64,000 bases of DNA from positions 62,001-126,000 of the forward strand of contig DAIPXZ010000001.1 of NCBI GenBank assembly GCA_036782995.1, written 5' to 3'. Below the pieces are notes generated by a model, which saw only the letters and a program-made list of their open reading frames with translations, did not search any database and had not been told where the DNA came from. The DNA comes from DAIPXZ01 sp036782995 (GTDB taxonomy: Bacteria; Bacillota; Clostridia; Saccharofermentanales; Saccharofermentanaceae). Both the position numbers and the translations under genes were made by a program. The first letter of the stretch is position 1. The number at the start of each line of letters is the position of its first letter. Shown here one piece after another: positions 41,534 to 51,114 of this stretch.

Positions 41534-44373
41534 GAAATTGTTGATTCTCCTTCGGTGATTTCTTCAGTCGTTGCGCTTTCTGCATCAAATACGGCGTCTG
41601 GGTGTTTTTTGCGATAATATGGCGCGAAAAAGATAAAGATGATGACAAGTACAGATACTGCCTCGAGGGCGACTGCTAACGGGAGGCCTTCAGGAACATA
41701 TCGGATTACAATCTCATGGGTGCCTGCCGTGACCGGTATTGCAAGGAAGGCTTTATAGGCAGCTACAGGTGTGACCTTTTGACCATCTACGGTAGCATAC
41801 CAGCTGCTGTCGTAAGCGGTGGTCAGGAAAAGATAGCCATCTGCAGGCGCTTCAATCGTACCTTCAAGTCGAGCACCAGTCTGTTTCGTGATATTGAATT
41901 CGTTGGCGCGAAGATTGTCGAGCCCAGTCATTGCATCGGCGGTCGATTTGGCTGCATATACGGAGAAGTTTTCGACTGTCGGCGCTTCGAAAGACAGGCG
42001 TACCTGGAGAGTTTGACCAGTTTCTAGGACGCGCGGACCACAATCAATGATTGTACCCTCTGCGTTTTGATGCCATTCTTGGGATTCTACTGCACCCATT
42101 TCATTTGCATATTCGACAGCAATCTTCATGGCTTGGTTGCTGGTGCAATAAAAATAGTAGTGTTCGCTCAAATCTGCTTCAGAAGGCGTGCTGTTTTCCG
42201 ATTCGGTCTCCCCTACGTCGATTGCAGTACCTTCGTTTGCAGGATCCGACTGTGTAAACTGAATAAGTATTTCTGTGCGAATGCCGTTCTCGGATATGGT
42301 ATAGTAATCATCCTCTTCGTTGTAGTCAACATTATAGGAAAATGCAAGGAACGGACGGAATGTTTCAAAGGCATTTTCTGCACCGAGACGCGAGAGAAGT
42401 GTGTTCTGGTTTACGAACGGAGAATCGCTGATGATGACGCTCTCGTCGGCGGTGTAAAGCGGAGTATAAAAGCCGAGTGCCAGCGGTTCTACATCTTCAG
42501 ATATCACTTCATATGTCGGAAGATTGAGGAGGTTTCCAGTCTCCACCGCATTGGCATCAATGACATCGGAGATTTTTTCTCGGTTTGTGCTTAAAAGCAT
42601 ATTTGACATCCATGCCGTAGAGTCGTTCGAATACTTGTTAACACTGTCGGCTATGCCAAAGAGGGCTTTCATGACAGGGGTCATACCCTCCGTCGTGATT
42701 CTTCCCGGTTCAGCGAGACAGAATCCGAGATAGGAAAGTGTCTGGGAGTATTGAATAGGTGTGATATCCGAGTCGGCTTCCAGACAGGAAATACCGGTCA
42801 GTAGGCCCTCATTTGTTGCATCATATGAAAAGCTTGTTCGGGTATCCTTCTCCTCTTCTCGGTTCTCGAGCGTATTTACAAGTGTATTTTCGTGGGCATA
42901 TACGCGGTCGTTGAATAGGTCTTCTGTTTCATATTGCTTGGTCATGACAAAAAGAATCGGAGCGAGACAGGCTTCGCCGATAATGATTGCGGAAAGGAGT
43001 ACGGTTGGCGCGCAAGTGAATCGACTATCGACATTTTCCGTTTTCGACGCAAAGACAGCATAGAATACCAAGAAGGCGGCTATTCCGAGAAGCGCGTAGA
43101 CGGGTTTCTCCACCTCGTGATCAACTGCATTGAGGATGGCGGCGATGGCCATAAGTACCCACGCTACCGTAACAAGATGGCTCTTTTTTTCGAAAAGATG
43201 CCCTACGTTGATTCTGCGTGCGCACAGATAGGTTACGAGAAAAACGATAACAAAGGCTTGCGGATAGGCCATTTCTTCTGGGAATCGGAAGCCGAGCCAT
43301 ACAAAATTTCCTGCACGCAAGGAGGTCGTTATGAAAAGAATTAACAGCAGGATACAGGAATATATGCGCTCAGAAAAACGGAAATGCACACACGTCGCAT
43401 ATAGCGGAATCATCAAGAGGATGAAAAGGCCACAATAGACGTTCGGGAGCGCGAAGGTATCGGATGCGAACGAGACGTTCGTGCCGAAGAAAAATCGAGA
43501 AATGAAGTCGAGGGCTTTGTACTCCATGGCAGCATCTCTGGGGAATGCCAGAGTTTCCAGGATTGTGCCCGTTTTGTTGGAAGTATAGAGAAGCGGAAGC
43601 CATACGATTGCTGACAGTCCAAGGGAGACGATGAAGGAGCCCGCCGTGTTTCGAATGGTGAGCCAGAGCTTGTGTGCATTCATTTCTTTTTGCTTCGCTT
43701 CAATCCAGAGTATCGGGAAAAAGAGTGCCACAAATAATCCGACGATAAAACCGACATTGGGTGCCGAAATAAGAAGCATTGCGAATGTCAAAATGAATAA
43801 GAGCGGCTTTGATTTCGCGATAAGCTGCCACAGTCCGAGAATGATGATTGGTAATAAGGCCAAGGCATCGAGATATGCGGGAATCTCGTACACGGAGAAG
43901 GCATAGGCGCACAAAGCGTACGAGACGGAAATAGCGACAGAAAGTGGCGATGCCATGCCTTCTTTCTTATATAGCAATAAGAAAAAATTCAACGATGCAA
44001 AGGCAATTTTGAGCGCGAATATCGCGGCCACACATTCCAGAAGATATTTCTCGGGCGAAAAAAGTGCAAGGAGCGTGAGTGGACTGCCTAAGCATTCAGC
44101 TATCATGGCCCAGAAGTTCATGCCGCCACCAATATGCCATGAAAAAAAGAGCGAGTCTCCGGAAAGGAGCTTTGCACGGTATTCGGTGAGAACACTGATG
44201 TAATTGACCGATAAAAGATCGGATTGAAGGGCGTATGTGCCAAACGGGAAAAGGTCGAGCATTTTTGCGCAAACCAGAAGCACTATAAGCGGCAAAAGAA
44301 ATGCCACGGCCAAGTGCCCGTATGGAAATGCGTGATTACGCAAGTTGACGTTCGACTTTTCTTCGTTGGTCAT
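41530..44373 (-). CDS. YfhO-family polytopic membrane protein, copy 2
   Basis: This 947-residue protein has about a dozen membrane segments in its first 500 residues, then a large extracytoplasmic domain, and one C-terminal membrane segment before an acidic tail. GGGMNFWAMIAECLGSPL, SVSYALCAYAFSV and the ending ADGYLFLTTAYDSSWYATVDG with GTHEIVIRYVPEG are typical of YfhO, a GT-C-like family in which Bacillus and Listeria members glycosylate lipoteichoic acid. The paralogue lies directly upstream, overlapping by 4 bases. Distinct acceptor or sugar specificities are possible. Substrates cannot be told from sequence. Confidence 0.88.
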   Translation of the reverse strand: MTNEEKSNVNLRNHAFPYGHLAVAFLLPLIVLLVCAKMLDLFPFGTYALQSDLLSVNYISVLTEYRAKLLSGDSLFFSWHIGGGMNFWAMIAECLGSPLTLLALFSPEKYLLECVAAIFALKIAFASLNFFLLLYKKEGMASPLSVAISVSYALCAYAFSVYEIPAYLDALALLPIIILGLWQLIAKSKPLLFILTFAMLLISAPNVGFIVGLFVALFFPILWIEAKQKEMNAHKLWLTIRNTAGSFIVSLGLSAIVWLPLLYTSNKTGTILETLAFPRDAAMEYKALDFISRFFFGTNVSFASDTFALPNVYCGLFILLMIPLYATCVHFRFSERIYSCILLLILFITTSLRAGNFVWLGFRFPEEMAYPQAFVIVFLVTYLCARRINVGHLFEKKSHLVTVAWVLMAIAAILNAVDHEVEKPVYALLGIAAFLVFYAVFASKTENVDSRFTCAPTVLLSAIIIGEACLAPILFVMTKQYETEDLFNDRVYAHENTLVNTLENREEEKDTRTSFSYDATNEGLLTGISCLEADSDITPIQYSQTLSYLGFCLAEPGRITTEGMTPVMKALFGIADSVNKYSNDSTAWMSNMLLSTNREKISDVIDANAVETGNLLNLPTYEVISEDVEPLALGFYTPLYTADESVIISDSPFVNQNTLLSRLGAENAFETFRPFLAFSYNVDYNEEDDYYTISENGIRTEILIQFTQSDPANEGTAIDVGETESENSTPSEADLSEHYYFYCTSNQAMKIAVEYANEMGAVESQEWHQNAEGTIIDCGPRVLETGQTLQVRLSFEAPTVENFSVYAAKSTADAMTGLDNLRANEFNITKQTGARLEGTIEAPADGYLFLTTAYDSSWYATVDGQKVTPVAAYKAFLAIPVTAGTHEIVIRYVPEGLPLAVALEAVSVLVIIFIFFAPYYRKKHPDAVFDAESATTEEITEGESTIS

Positions 44374-47297
44374 AGCGGTTCGCTCGTTTCGTCGTTATGA
44401 GAGTCGGTGTTTGTATCGTCAATATTGATTGGGGCGATATCGTCGTACGGTATATCTTCATTAACGGCAACCAGAGTTATCGTATCGGCGCTCTTTTCTC
44501 TTGACGCAATGTCCGGTTCTTCTGTTATATCCGTCTTTATCGAGGGCTCTGCTTTCGGGTTCGTTTTCAAGACGATATCCGCGGTCGACTGTGCTTCGGT
44601 GTCGTCGGACCCTTGATCAAATATCGCGTCTTCTCTTTTTCTCTTGTTCCAGATTTTTCGGAATAGTATCGGTCCCCCTGCGAATACAGCAAATATGACT
44701 ATCGCCGCCAGTGTAATCTTCAAGCTCATATCAAAGCCTTCCGGCTTATATGTCAATGAGATGTTATGGGTACCAGCTGTTAGTCGGATGCCCATGAAGG
44801 CTTCTTGAAGCGGAATGAGTGTTGCTTCTTCACCGTCAACAGTCGCAGTCCAGCCTTCATCGAGTGGGATGGACAAGAATAGAATGCCATCCTCATTGGC
44901 AGTAATCGTACCGCGTACATGGGTCGAATCATACGTTTCGACATTCCATTGTTCGTCGCCTAACGTAGCGAGCATATCCTGATATCCTTCTTCGACGAGC
45001 GAGTAACAAAGCACGTAGGTAGATGCGGCATTCGGATTCGCCCAGCGAAGTGTGATGTGCATGGTTTCTGTGTTGTAATATGTGCCCAAGTCAACAATTT
45101 GGTAGGTACGCAAAGCCTGCGTGGACGAAGATGTAGTAATTACATCTTCGCTGTCGATAGTTTCAGTAGCGTCTTCGGTGCGAATCGTTATTGTCGGAGC
45201 TTGGTTCCCCGTAAGATAGAGGAAAACATGACTACCATCCATCATCACGTTAGCGCGGAAAGAGACCTCGGCAGACGCGCCTGCCGAAACGGAATACTCG
45301 TATCCGCTCTGTGCGCCGCCGCCGCGATATACGGCGTTGGTTTGGTCTTCCGGAATTAGTATTTCGGAGCGATAGACCAATGATGAAACGCCCATCGCCG
45401 CAAGATATTCATTTGTTGAAGTAAATGGATTATTGTTGTTTTCCACCGGATAATCAACGATGTCTTCATTCACCATATAGCCAAGCGCAAGTGCGTCCGG
45501 ATTTTCATAGATATGAACATCACCTTGCTCATCGATTAATGTCGCACGATTTGGCACTGGCGAGTTACTATACAGATCATAGAAATAACGGACACCGAAC
45601 ATCGATGCGGTTACCTCCGTGAGTCCGTAATTTCGAATCGAGTTGATACCATTATTATGGAAGCCGAGTGTGCGAACAAATTGGACATAGCTCTCGCGTG
45701 CGGTCGACGAGAAAATGGAGATTCCCTTGATTCCGTATAGTGCCGGTTGATCGCAAATATATGCCGGGTAGATCTCGGAACGAACAAAATTACTCACACC
45801 CTCACTGCCCTCGAGTTCTTCCGCAGAGGCTACGACGATATCTCGGTCCTTCGCGTAGAAATCCCAGCCAGTAAATCCCTCGTTCATCGAAACCAAGCCC
45901 ACGGTGAGCTGCGTGGCGGCGATAACTTCAACCACAATGACCGAAAAGAGGGCGATTTGTTGGAACAACGGGCTTCGCTTTCCGATCATAACCATACGCA
46001 GGATGATGCCATAGGCGATTAAAAACAGAAGGGACAGTCCGAGTGCCATATAGCCTTCTTGGCCGTCGCCTATTTTTTCGTAGAGGACCATATAGCCGAA
46101 AAGTGCCAAGAGAATGCCGGTCACCTCTCCCATGGTAAAAGTCTTCAAATTGCGAAGGACTCGATAGGCCATGATAACGAGCAAAAAGGAGAGCAAAAAG
46201 GCCTGACGATACGGAATCTGATTCGGAAAATGAAAGCCATGCCAAACGAAGTTCAACATGCGACTCGCAAACCCGAGGTAAATATATACGATGCCAATAC
46301 CATAGGCAATTTTTTCACGCAATCGGATGTTTCGGCAAATAAAGAAAAGCGGGACAAAAAGAAGTGTTAACAAGCCGCAATAGACATTTGCCATGCCGTC
46401 GCGGATATTCGGGTTTGCCCCGAAAAGGAAACGGCTTAGGAAATCGAAAAGATTTTGCGTAATTTCAAACTTCTTTGGAAACTCATCGCCGACAGCCGAA
46501 GCATTTTGCAACGACAGATAGGTCGGTAGTGTTAAAAATGCGCTCATGGCACCGCCGAGAAGTGAAAATACGGCAAACCGCCATACAGAGCGGAAGAAAT
46601 TACGTACGTTTAGTCGGTCAAAGAGCGATACATAACAGATTGGTGCGTAGACGACGAGGAATAGGCAAACGAAAAAACCAGCATAAAAGTTTGACGTGAT
46701 GCATACGGCCAGCGACAAACAATAGAGCGCGGGCTTCTTGTCACGAAACATCAAGCGCATACCGTAGACAATCAGCGGCAAAAGCATAACCGCATCATGC
46801 CACATGATGTTCCAGAAATAGGAAACAACCCAGCCGCACAATGCATAAAATGCAGCAAAGGCCGGCAAAAACAGGTCTTTACGCTTCTTATCGATATCAC
46901 ACAGTAAAAAGGACATGAATAGTCCCGTCAAGCCGGTACGGAGAATTGCCAAAAAGGCAATGCAATCCGGTAAGTATTTATCCGGAAACAAGATGGAGAG
47001 AAAGTTCAACGGGCTCGCAGAATAATTCGCAAGAACGGCCCAGAAGTTCGTACCCATGCCGACGGTCCACGAGAAAAAAAGACTCTCGCCCGACAATATC
47101 TTGTGCTTAAACTCCATCAGGAATGGTGCATATTGGTGATAGAGATCGACGGTAAGGATCATTTTATCCCCAAAGGGATGAACTTGCTGAACTATAAAGG
47201 TCGTCAACATGGCGATGACCGGAAGAATAAATGAATAGAAGTGGTATTGGTTCTTTTTAATAAAGTGCCACGATTGATGGAGCATCTTATTCGGCAT
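44370..47297 (-). CDS. YfhO-family polytopic membrane protein, copy 1
   Basis: This 975-residue paralogue of the next gene has the same layout: multiple membrane segments, GMGTNFWAVLANYSASPLN, YALCGWVVSYFWNIMWHDAV, the extracytoplasmic C-terminal domain with DGILFLSIPLDEGWTATVDG, one last membrane segment and a Ser/Asp/Glu-rich tail of about 90 residues. The start at 47297 follows AAGGA by 7 bases; the longer frame extends 37 codons upstream without support. It heads a three-gene run (YfhO, YfhO, exonuclease), each joined by an ATGA overlap. Confidence 0.88.
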   Translation of the reverse strand: MPNKMLHQSWHFIKKNQYHFYSFILPVIAMLTTFIVQQVHPFGDKMILTVDLYHQYAPFLMEFKHKILSGESLFFSWTVGMGTNFWAVLANYSASPLNFLSILFPDKYLPDCIAFLAILRTGLTGLFMSFLLCDIDKKRKDLFLPAFAAFYALCGWVVSYFWNIMWHDAVMLLPLIVYGMRLMFRDKKPALYCLSLAVCITSNFYAGFFVCLFLVVYAPICYVSLFDRLNVRNFFRSVWRFAVFSLLGGAMSAFLTLPTYLSLQNASAVGDEFPKKFEITQNLFDFLSRFLFGANPNIRDGMANVYCGLLTLLFVPLFFICRNIRLREKIAYGIGIVYIYLGFASRMLNFVWHGFHFPNQIPYRQAFLLSFLLVIMAYRVLRNLKTFTMGEVTGILLALFGYMVLYEKIGDGQEGYMALGLSLLFLIAYGIILRMVMIGKRSPLFQQIALFSVIVVEVIAATQLTVGLVSMNEGFTGWDFYAKDRDIVVASAEELEGSEGVSNFVRSEIYPAYICDQPALYGIKGISIFSSTARESYVQFVRTLGFHNNGINSIRNYGLTEVTASMFGVRYFYDLYSNSPVPNRATLIDEQGDVHIYENPDALALGYMVNEDIVDYPVENNNNPFTSTNEYLAAMGVSSLVYRSEILIPEDQTNAVYRGGGAQSGYEYSVSAGASAEVSFRANVMMDGSHVFLYLTGNQAPTITIRTEDATETIDSEDVITTSSSTQALRTYQIVDLGTYYNTETMHITLRWANPNAASTYVLCYSLVEEGYQDMLATLGDEQWNVETYDSTHVRGTITANEDGILFLSIPLDEGWTATVDGEEATLIPLQEAFMGIRLTAGTHNISLTYKPEGFDMSLKITLAAIVIFAVFAGGPILFRKIWNKRKREDAIFDQGSDDTEAQSTADIVLKTNPKAEPSIKTDITEEPDIASREKSADTITLVAVNEDIPYDDIAPINIDDTNTDSHNDETSEPL

Positions 47298-47424
47298 AGT
47301 ATCGTCCTTACTTGTGGTGCGGCGAAGGCCGTACACACAGTCAATAGTTTCAAAAGAATCAGGTGTTCTTAATTTTAACACATTATATAAGGAGACGAAA
47401 ACAAACAATTAATTTAAAAATCAA

Positions 47425-47472
47425 ACACAATATCTTGTGTTTACCTATTGATTTCACCACAATATAGCGGTT
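47425..47472 (+). promoter_or_regulatory. Pair of NrdR boxes in the nrdD promoter
   Basis: ACACAATATCTTGTGT (47425-47440) matches the NrdR consensus at 15 of 16 positions. A weaker box, CCACAATATAGCGGTT (47457-47472, 11 of 16), starts 32 bases later, the usual spacing of three helical turns. TTGATT and TTTAAT with a 17-base spacer overlap the second box, so NrdR-dATP would block RNA polymerase. Confidence 0.8.
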
Positions 47473-47536
47473 TAATAGAAATACGGAAGAAGAAAACCCT
47501 TTCGGGTTAGGCTTTCTATGTGAGGAGGAAAGAAAG

Positions 47537-49909
47537 ATGATTGCTCGGGTCGTAAAACGCGATGGCCGCCAAGTGCCATTCAACATTGAGAAAATTGGAA
47601 GCGCAATACACAAAGCGTTTGAAACAACAGGAGAGGCCAACGGAAAGATTGACGAATACTCTCTGGATTTGGCCATTCGCACATGCGAATATTTGGAATT
47701 ACAGGGTAAGCCGATTCCAAAAATCGAAGAGATTCAAGATATGGTCGAGCACGTCCTCATGGAAGAAGGATGCCCCGAGACAGCAAAGGCCTTCATTCTA
47801 TATCGTGCAGAGCGCTCCCGTGTGCGTGAAAAGAACACACGTCTTATGCGCACAATCGACGATATCGTCAATTGCGAAGCGAAGAATAACGACCTGATGC
47901 GTGAAAATGCCAATATCGACGGCGACACAGCCATGGGCTCGATGCTGAAGTTCGGCTCCGAGACCGCGAAGGCATATTACAAATCCTATATGTTGAAGCC
48001 AGAGCATGCGAAAGCACACGAAGCTGGTGATATCCATATTCATGACTTGGATTTTTATTCATTAACCATGACATGCTGTCAAATTGATTTGAAGCAGCTC
48101 TTTGAGGGTGGCTTCAATACTGGACACGGACATCTCCGTAAACCGAAGGATATCCGCAGCTATGCTGCTCTTGCCTGCATTGCAGTGCAATCAAATCAAA
48201 ACGACCAACACGGCGGTCAATCACTCCCGAACTTTGACTATGTTATGGCTGATGGTGTTCGTTGCACATACCAAAAAGAATATCGTCTGGCTTTGTCCGG
48301 TGCACTCGAGCTCATTGCCGGTATTCCCTGCGAAGAGTCCGAAGCCCTGATTAAGGGCATGGTGGCTAAGATGGAAAAGGATTCCGGCCGTATTCCTTCT
48401 TTGACTGTCGATGCCGCATATGACCACGATATCATTGCTTCTTTGTACGATAAGCTTCCGGCAATTGCTACTTTGGATGACGCCGCAATCGAGCGTGTCA
48501 TTGCATATACACGAAAGCACGCCGAAATTCAGACCGATCGCGGTACATACCAGGCGATGGAGGCTTTGGTGCACAATTTCAACACCTTGCACAGCCGCGC
48601 CGGTGCGCAGGTTCCTTTCTCTTCGATTAACTATGGTACTGATACCTCCGTCGAAGCGCGCATGGTCATTCGTAATCTTCTCCACGCTACGGAAAGAGGC
48701 CTTGGCAATGGTGAAACTCCGATTTTCCCGATTCAGATTTTCCGATGCAAGAAGGGTATCAACTTCGAACCGGGTGATCCGAACTACGATCTTTTCGAGT
48801 TGGCTTGCGAATGCTCGGCCAAGAGACTTTTCCCGAACTTCTCATTCCAGGATGCACCTTACAATCTCCAATATTATCAGGAGGATAAGCCAGAAACCCA
48901 TATTGCTTACATGGGCTGCCGTACCCGTGTCATTGGTAATGTGTATGATCCGTCGAAGGAAATTACCTTCGGCCGTGGCAACGATTCTTTTACCTCCATT
49001 AACCTGCCGCGCATCGCAATTTTGGCAAAAGGAAATATCGAAGAGTTCTATAAGATTCTCGACGATCGCCTCGCACTCGTTGCGGATCAGCTTTATGAAC
49101 GTCTCTTAGTGCAAAGCCGCAAGCATGTGTATAACTTCCCATTCCTGATGGGCGAACATTGTTGGATTGATTCTGATAAGCTCGGGCCACGTGATTCCAT
49201 CGAAGAAGTGATTAAGCACGGCTCTATTTCCATCGGCTTTATCGGACTTGCCGAGGCATTGATTGCTTTGACCGGCAAGCACCACGGCGAGAGCGAAGAA
49301 TCGCAAAAGCTCGGTCTCGAAATAATCTCCTATATGAGAAAATTCTGTGATGAAAAGGCAGAAGAAACACACCTGAATTATGGTTTGCTTGCTACACCGG
49401 CGGAAGGTCTTTCTGGACGTTTTGTTCGAATCGACCGAAATCGCTTCGGTAAAATCAAGGGTGTTACAGACAAGGAGTATTACACAAACAGCTTCCATGT
49501 TCCGGTTTATTATCAAACGTCCATGTTTGATAAGATTCGTATTGAGGCACCGTATCATGAGCTTACCAATGCCGGACATATTTCCTACGTGGAAATGGAC
49601 GGCGATACCGCTTCAAATCTCGAGGCCTTTACGAAGGTAATTCGTTACATGGGCGAGCAAGGCATCGGATACGGTTCTATTAACCACCCGATTGACCGTG
49701 ACCCTGTTTGCGGATATAACGGCATCATTGGCGATCATTGCCCATGCTGCGGTCGTGCAGAATTCGAAGGCGAAGAGGGCTTAGGCTTTGAGCGCATCCG
49801 TCGTATCACCGGCTATTTGGTAGGTACCATTGATCGTTTCAATGACGCAAAACGCGCCGAGGTGCGTGATCGTGTAAAGCACTCGTCCATCCCAACCAAG
49901 GAAGAGTAA
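47537..49909 (+). CDS. nrdD: Anaerobic (class III) ribonucleoside-triphosphate reductase
   Basis: NrdD makes dNTPs from NTPs with a glycyl radical under strict anaerobiosis. The 790-residue protein starts with an ATP-cone (VVKRDGRQVPFNIEKIGSAI) for allosteric control. It then has the core with HQNDQHGGQS-like SNQNDQHGGQSLPNFD, the zinc-type CGYNG and CPCCG cysteines, and the glycyl radical site RITGYL (Gly759) near the C-terminus. AGGAGG precedes the ATG. NrdR boxes lie upstream and a terminator downstream. The activase gene nrdG is not adjacent and is not in the window. Confidence 0.96.
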   Translation: MIARVVKRDGRQVPFNIEKIGSAIHKAFETTGEANGKIDEYSLDLAIRTCEYLELQGKPIPKIEEIQDMVEHVLMEEGCPETAKAFILYRAERSRVREKNTRLMRTIDDIVNCEAKNNDLMRENANIDGDTAMGSMLKFGSETAKAYYKSYMLKPEHAKAHEAGDIHIHDLDFYSLTMTCCQIDLKQLFEGGFNTGHGHLRKPKDIRSYAALACIAVQSNQNDQHGGQSLPNFDYVMADGVRCTYQKEYRLALSGALELIAGIPCEESEALIKGMVAKMEKDSGRIPSLTVDAAYDHDIIASLYDKLPAIATLDDAAIERVIAYTRKHAEIQTDRGTYQAMEALVHNFNTLHSRAGAQVPFSSINYGTDTSVEARMVIRNLLHATERGLGNGETPIFPIQIFRCKKGINFEPGDPNYDLFELACECSAKRLFPNFSFQDAPYNLQYYQEDKPETHIAYMGCRTRVIGNVYDPSKEITFGRGNDSFTSINLPRIAILAKGNIEEFYKILDDRLALVADQLYERLLVQSRKHVYNFPFLMGEHCWIDSDKLGPRDSIEEVIKHGSISIGFIGLAEALIALTGKHHGESEESQKLGLEIISYMRKFCDEKAEETHLNYGLLATPAEGLSGRFVRIDRNRFGKIKGVTDKEYYTNSFHVPVYYQTSMFDKIRIEAPYHELTNAGHISYVEMDGDTASNLEAFTKVIRYMGEQGIGYGSINHPIDRDPVCGYNGIIGDHCPCCGRAEFEGEEGLGFERIRRITGYLVGTIDRFNDAKRAEVRDRVKHSSIPTKEE

Positions 49910-49963
49910 TTCGAGAATCGGATTACTAAGACGCGTAACCCAAGAAGTTTTTATCCTCCAAGG

Positions 49964-50011
49964 CGGTTCTTTTCTTCTGTCCGTGTGACAAAGGAAAGAA
50001 CCGTTTTTTTC
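49964..50011 (+). terminator. nrdD terminator
   Basis: CGGTTCTTTTC pairs with GAAAGAACCG (one bulged base) across a 19-nt loop and is followed by TTTTTTT. Confidence 0.75.
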
Positions 50012-50164
50012 TTGGAAATCCAGGATGGTACGGCGAATGAGGTGCCAGACTCGGACATGCTGAGACTTCGTAATGTTAACTCGGTTTTGCCCAGTTTCGA
50101 AGATGGATTTTATCAGACGGTTATGCTAGAGTATTAATAAGTTTTCAAATAGGAGAATACTCGA

Positions 50165-51082
50165 TTGCATCGATTACGAATAAAAATCATTTTCAATCCG
50201 TCTTCGGGACGACAAGCAAATCAATTGGTTGTCGATGATATTTTGCATTATTTGACGGAAGCCAACGCGATTGAACGCGCCGACATTTCATATACTGGTG
50301 CGAAAGACGACGCGATGCATTTTGCGGCATCGATTAAGCCTGCAGAATATGACGTTTGCATGGCTGTCGGTGGGGATGGCACAATCAATGAGGTCGTAAA
50401 CGGCTTGATGATTGGTGGTTCAAAGACCCCTCTTGCCATTTTATCCGGCGGTACTGTTAATGATTTTGCAACAGCACTCGAATTGCCAACAACGCCTTCC
50501 GAATTTGCGCGCATGCTCATAGATGGAAATACGACACCGGTGGATGTGGGTAAAGCAGGCGATCAATACTTCCTGAATGTCGTAGCGGGCGGTCTCATGA
50601 CCGATGTCGCCTATAAGGTACCTTCGGAAACAAAGACATCTCTCGGACAACTCGCATATTGGATAGAAGGAGCGAAAGAGGTGCCTGCCAATCTATTCTC
50701 AAGCGTGCCACTGTATTTCGCGACTCCGAGTAATGAATATCGGAAGGACGCATTGGTCTTTCTCGTCGCAAACAGCCGCAGTGTAGCCGGTATACGTCGC
50801 CTTTTCCCTGCCGCCGAATTATCGGACGGTTTGCTGGACGTCTTAGTGGTGACAAAGCTTGATCGCGGGCGACTTTTGCCATTGATTGGCAAATTTATTG
50901 TTGGTGACCATATGTCCGACGATCAAGTGCTTTATTTTCAAACCGATCGACTTGATATCTCAGCACTCGGCGAGAATGAAATGCGACTGGACCTTGATGG
51001 TGAAGAGGGCCCTGCCCTCCCGATAACGATTACATGTATTCCACACGCGTTGACACTATTCGTGCCTTCGCAGGATGATTAA
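50165..51082 (+). CDS. Diacylglycerol kinase-like lipid kinase (DagK/YegS family)
   Basis: This 305-residue cytoplasmic or peripheral enzyme is predicted to phosphorylate diacylglycerol or another lipid with ATP. It has the family's IFNPSSGRQ start, GGDGTINEVVNGL (69-81) for ATP binding and GGTVNDFATAL (95-105). It starts with TTG at 50165, supported by AGGAGA 8 bases upstream and by homology beginning at once. In Gram-positive bacteria the housekeeping DgkB of this type recycles diacylglycerol made during lipoteichoic acid synthesis, which would fit the YfhO genes nearby. Specificity is inferred. Confidence 0.88.
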   Translation: MHRLRIKIIFNPSSGRQANQLVVDDILHYLTEANAIERADISYTGAKDDAMHFAASIKPAEYDVCMAVGGDGTINEVVNGLMIGGSKTPLAILSGGTVNDFATALELPTTPSEFARMLIDGNTTPVDVGKAGDQYFLNVVAGGLMTDVAYKVPSETKTSLGQLAYWIEGAKEVPANLFSSVPLYFATPSNEYRKDALVFLVANSRSVAGIRRLFPAAELSDGLLDVLVVTKLDRGRLLPLIGKFIVGDHMSDDQVLYFQTDRLDISALGENEMRLDLDGEEGPALPITITCIPHALTLFVPSQDD

Positions 51083-51114
51083 ATTGGCTTCGGTCAAAGA
51101 GAGGCGACAAATCG

